The notes under the pieces: model-generated | Told to the model about the DNA's origin: nothing | What the model saw: the letters and a program-made list of their open reading frames with translations, nothing else | The model's database searches: none | Shown here: positions 4,417 through 6,227 of the stretch, piece by piece | Layout: each line of letters opens with the position of its first letter | Position numbering within the stretch: position 1 is the first letter of the stretch | NCBI GenBank assembly: GCA_009903905.1 | Contig: WYEI01000042.1 | Span: forward strand, 1 to 6,227 | Source of the DNA: Pyrobaculum sp. | Lineage (GTDB): Archaea; Thermoproteota; Thermoprotei; Thermoproteales; Thermoproteaceae | Direction of reading: 5' to 3' | Length of the DNA stretch: 6,227 nt | Translations under genes and position numbers: made by a program

Positions 4417-5708
4417 AGCGCGGCGATGGTCTCCTTCACGTTTTTGTACACCTTGTCTGTGTTCCAGTAGTGCCACTGGCCCCAGCGGCCCACCGCGGCT
4501 ACGCCCTGCTCCCTCAGCCACCGCAGTACTGCGTCGCGGTTCTGGGCGTGGTCCAGCGTGTAGACGGGGTAGCCGTATCTGTGGAGCCAAGCCTCCACGT
4601 GCAACACATCCCGCTCCTGCGCCACGCCCAGCTCCAGAAGGCCCTCCACCGCCTCTGCCTTAAGTCTCTCCAAGTCGGGCTCTACGCCTCTGGGCAGGGT
4701 GACCTCGGCGATGAGGGCTGATCTGCCCGGCGGCGCGTTGGAGGGGCTGTAGTTTGAGATCCAGGCGTAGCGGTGGAAGACGATGCGCCTATCGGGCACG
4801 TAGATCCAGTGCTGGTCGGGGGCGGGCTTGTCCAAGGCCACCCCCACCACAACCACCTGGTTGTAGTCAAGCCTCTCCGCCGCCTTGACCACCTCCTCAG
4901 GCGCGTCGCTGAACGCCGCCACGAGGTCTGGAAGCGGCATGGCGGCCACGGCTAGGTCGACCTCCACCCCGTTCACAACCAGCCTGCCGCCTCTCCTACG
5001 CACCTCCTTGACGGCCTCGCCGGCGTGGACCGCGACTTTGTCCCTGACCCTATCCAGCGCCGCTTGGTACTGCCTCTGTATGCCGCCTCTGTGGGGGTAG
5101 TAGAAGCGGGAGTTTTCGACGTAGCCTACCGTCGGGATGCCGGCGGCTGTCTTGACCAGCGTCTTGACGTCTGGCACAGGCAGGCGGCCAGGTATGTAGA
5201 CCCAGTCGGCCGAGATCTGGTCGAGAGGCCTCTTCCAGATCTTCTCGTTGTAGGGGATTAGGTACCGCCGGGCTATGCCGTTTCCAAACGTCGTCTCTAT
5301 CCAGTCGAGGAGGTGCCTGGGCCTCCAGCCGGGGGGGATCTTCATCAAGGCCTCCACGAGGTCGCCTATGAGCTCCGCCCTCTCCTCCGGCGGGAGGACG
5401 TGGAGCCCGTTCTCGAAGGGGTAGGGCACGAACAAATCGCCCAGCCTCACGTAGGCCTTGCGTTGATGCTCCAGCGCATCGCCGCCGAGGAGCGCCACTA
5501 TTTCGGCCAGCACGGCTTTGTCGTTGGAGAAAATCACGTGGCTTCCGCCTACGTCAAAGGTGAAGCCGTTCACCTCAGCCGAGGATAGGAGGCCGCCCAG
5601 ACGCCGCGACTTTTCGAAGGCGACCACCTCGGCGCCGGGGAACCTCTCCAGGAGAAACCCAGCCGCCAACACTCCAGCCCAGCCGAAGCCCAGAACGGCA
5701 ACCCTCAC
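4413..5708 (-). CDS. FAD-dependent UDP-galactopyranose mutase-like / amine-oxidase-fold protein
   Basis: A 431-residue flavoprotein. MRVAVLGFGWAGVLAAG holds the GxGxxG dinucleotide motif (Gly7, 9, 12), and Glu32 ends the second strand that binds the adenosine ribose. RLGGLLSS (36-43) and FDVGGSHVIF (51-60) match the FAD-contacting segments of UDP-galactopyranose mutase and the related HemY-like group. PYNEKIWKRPL (152-162) with the ISADWV (165-170) that follows, and the C-terminal VGRWGQWHYWNTDKV (406-420), closing the flavin pocket, also fit that group. UGM interconverts UDP-galactopyranose and UDP-galactofuranose; whether this protein does so, or acts on another sugar nucleotide or lipid-linked glycan, is not decidable here. 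The GTG at 5708 is chosen because it opens directly on the Rossmann strand and lies 22 nt from the TATA centre; a TTG at 5723 is too close to the box. It is the first gene of the operon with the GT2. Composition is uniformly GC-rich. Confidence 0.82.
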   Translation of the reverse strand: MRVAVLGFGWAGVLAAGFLLERFPGAEVVAFEKSRRLGGLLSSAEVNGFTFDVGGSHVIFSNDKAVLAEIVALLGGDALEHQRKAYVRLGDLFVPYPFENGLHVLPPEERAELIGDLVEALMKIPPGWRPRHLLDWIETTFGNGIARRYLIPYNEKIWKRPLDQISADWVYIPGRLPVPDVKTLVKTAAGIPTVGYVENSRFYYPHRGGIQRQYQAALDRVRDKVAVHAGEAVKEVRRRGGRLVVNGVEVDLAVAAMPLPDLVAAFSDAPEEVVKAAERLDYNQVVVVGVALDKPAPDQHWIYVPDRRIVFHRYAWISNYSPSNAPPGRSALIAEVTLPRGVEPDLERLKAEAVEGLLELGVAQERDVLHVEAWLHRYGYPVYTLDHAQNRDAVLRWLREQGVAAVGRWGQWHYWNTDKVYKNVKETIAAL

Positions 5709-5719
5709 GGCGAGCAGAT

Positions 5720-5741
5720 GCAACAGATATTTAGCTGTTGC
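5720..5741. promoter_or_regulatory. Palindromic bidirectional promoter between divergent glycan genes
   Basis: GCAACAG (5720-5726) and CTGTTGC (5735-5741) are perfect inverted arms around ATATTTAG, which reads as a TATA-like box in both directions (ATATTTA one way, TAAATAT the other). The dyad centre is 5730.5. The plus-strand GTG begins at 5753 and the minus-strand GTG at 5708, each exactly 22.5 nt away. One element could therefore recruit TBP/TFB for both genes or bind a dimeric regulator that controls them together. Both mRNAs would be leaderless or nearly so. Confidence 0.6.
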
Positions 5742-5752
5742 TATCTCGTCCC

Positions 5753-6227
5753 GTGAGCGCCGTGGTTGCCCACCACTTCTGGGACAGGCCGGGAGGCGGG
5801 GAGCTGGTTATGGCCGGCATAGCCGCGGCGGCGGAAAAGATGGGGCTCACCCCGGTCTTGACATCCCTCACGCGCTTCGACGGGTCCAGGTATAGGGAAT
5901 GGTTCGGCATAGACCTCTCCAGGTATCCCGCCGTCACGGGCGGGTTCAGCCTAAGGATGTTCGGCCTCTACATGAGGCTTCTCGTCTGGCGGCCCGCTGA
6001 GAAGGCAGTGAAGAAGTACAGGCCAAGGTTCGTGGTTATAGACATGCCGACATACCGGAGACTCGTCGGCAAAGTCCCCATCGTCGAGTATATACACTTC
6101 CCGCTGGACGCCACATTCAACCCCAGATACAGACACGTGGGCTTCTACTACACCGACGATCCCTACACGGCTGAGAGATACGGCAGATTCCCCATGAACC
6201 TCTACGCCAAGGTCTTCACCCGCCTAT
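5753..6227 (+). CDS. Glycosyltransferase family 4, ALG11-like (3' end beyond the window)
   Basis: An open frame from GTG at 5753 runs without a stop to the right edge, giving the first 158 residues. VVAHHFWDRPGGGELVMAGI (4-23) is the N-terminal strand and glycine-rich GGGE loop of GT4 enzymes of the ALG11/mannosyltransferase type. RFVVIDMPT (92-100) is a core Rossmann strand, and IVEYIHFPLD (110-119) matches the Y-x-H-[YF]-P signature of that subgroup. ALG11-type enzymes add mannose residues to a dolichyl-phosphate-linked glycan on the cytoplasmic side; the donor and acceptor here are inferred only. No signal peptide is present. GTG at 5753 is favoured over the next GTG (5762) because it is spaced from the shared TATA element like the divergent gene. 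It is transcribed away from the FAD-protein/GT2 operon, and its catalytic C-terminal domain lies outside the window. Confidence 0.8.
   Translation, partial: MSAVVAHHFWDRPGGGELVMAGIAAAAEKMGLTPVLTSLTRFDGSRYREWFGIDLSRYPAVTGGFSLRMFGLYMRLLVWRPAEKAVKKYRPRFVVIDMPTYRRLVGKVPIVEYIHFPLDATFNPRYRHVGFYYTDDPYTAERYGRFPMNLYAKVFTRL

Noticed and set aside
4417..4590. Longer start for the GT2 gene (58 extra residues)
   Set aside because: The extension is Arg/Pro/Gly-rich, lies wholly inside the FAD-protein gene, and the family N-terminus begins at the ATG that overlaps its stop.
5709..5723. TTG at 5723 as start of the FAD protein
   Set aside because: It lies within a few bases of the TATA-like box, too close for transcription to include it; the GTG at 5708 begins directly at the Rossmann strand.
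4470..5895. Several plus-strand frames opposite the FAD-protein gene
   Set aside because: They are antisense shadows of a GC-rich gene with clear motifs on the minus strand. Only the frame from 5753 is real on the plus strand at the right end.
1..6227. CRISPR array, insertion sequence, transposase or C/D box RNA
   Set aside because: No regularly spaced repeats, transposase motifs or terminal inverted repeats with target duplications were seen. GATGA/CTGA matches (for example near 700 and 4706) are not correctly spaced or lie inside genes.

Overview
The window looks like part of a glycan-biosynthesis locus from a hyperthermophilic crenarchaeon, most likely of the Thermoproteales (Pyrobaculum/Thermoproteus type). 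This is inferred from several traits. Coding DNA is GC-rich with frequent AGG/AGA, GTG starts are common, and TATA-like boxes lie 22-26 nt before start codons (leaderless style). There is also a fragment of the archaeal (Arch_ATPase) ATPase family that is abundant in these genomes. No search was possible, so the taxonomic call is an inference.

Left side (1-1300): the C-terminal end of an unrecognised coiled-coil-like protein stops at 203, and its stop codon sits inside a near-perfect palindrome. From about 204 to 715 there is no intact gene. This stretch holds three successive nested inverted repeats (364-451, 459-524, 585-635) that could fold into a multi-stem RNA or be the debris of a mobile or decayed element. 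On the minus strand, 716-1255 is a probable polytopic membrane protein that looks 5'-truncated.

Middle (1300-3513): a strikingly AT-rich family 4 glycosyltransferase gene (1361-2548, plus strand, leaderless) sits in the GC-rich background and looks horizontally acquired. Behind it is a 965-bp zone of debris. It contains a strong hairpin, a small Cys-rich ORF, a piece of an archaeal ATPase with Walker B but no Walker A, and on the minus strand an apparent remnant of another GT4 C-terminus.

Right side (3514-6227): a minus-strand two-gene operon encodes a UDP-galactopyranose-mutase-like FAD protein followed, with a 4-nt ATGA overlap, by a family 2 glycosyltransferase. Diverging from it on the plus strand is a GT4/ALG11-like glycosyltransferase that runs off the window. 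The two divergent genes share one palindromic TATA element, with both GTG starts at exactly the same distance from its centre.

Together the intact genes look like sugar-nucleotide modification plus sequential sugar transfer, probably for N-glycan or surface-glycan assembly at the inner face of the membrane. Both intact middle glycosyltransferases show an internal composition switch: the 5' part of the GT4 and the 3' part of the GT2 are AT-rich. This suggests mosaic exchange of acceptor-side regions at a variable glycan locus. I found no certain novel system. The best leads are the structured 364-635 region, the symmetric bidirectional promoter and the mosaic glycosyltransferases.
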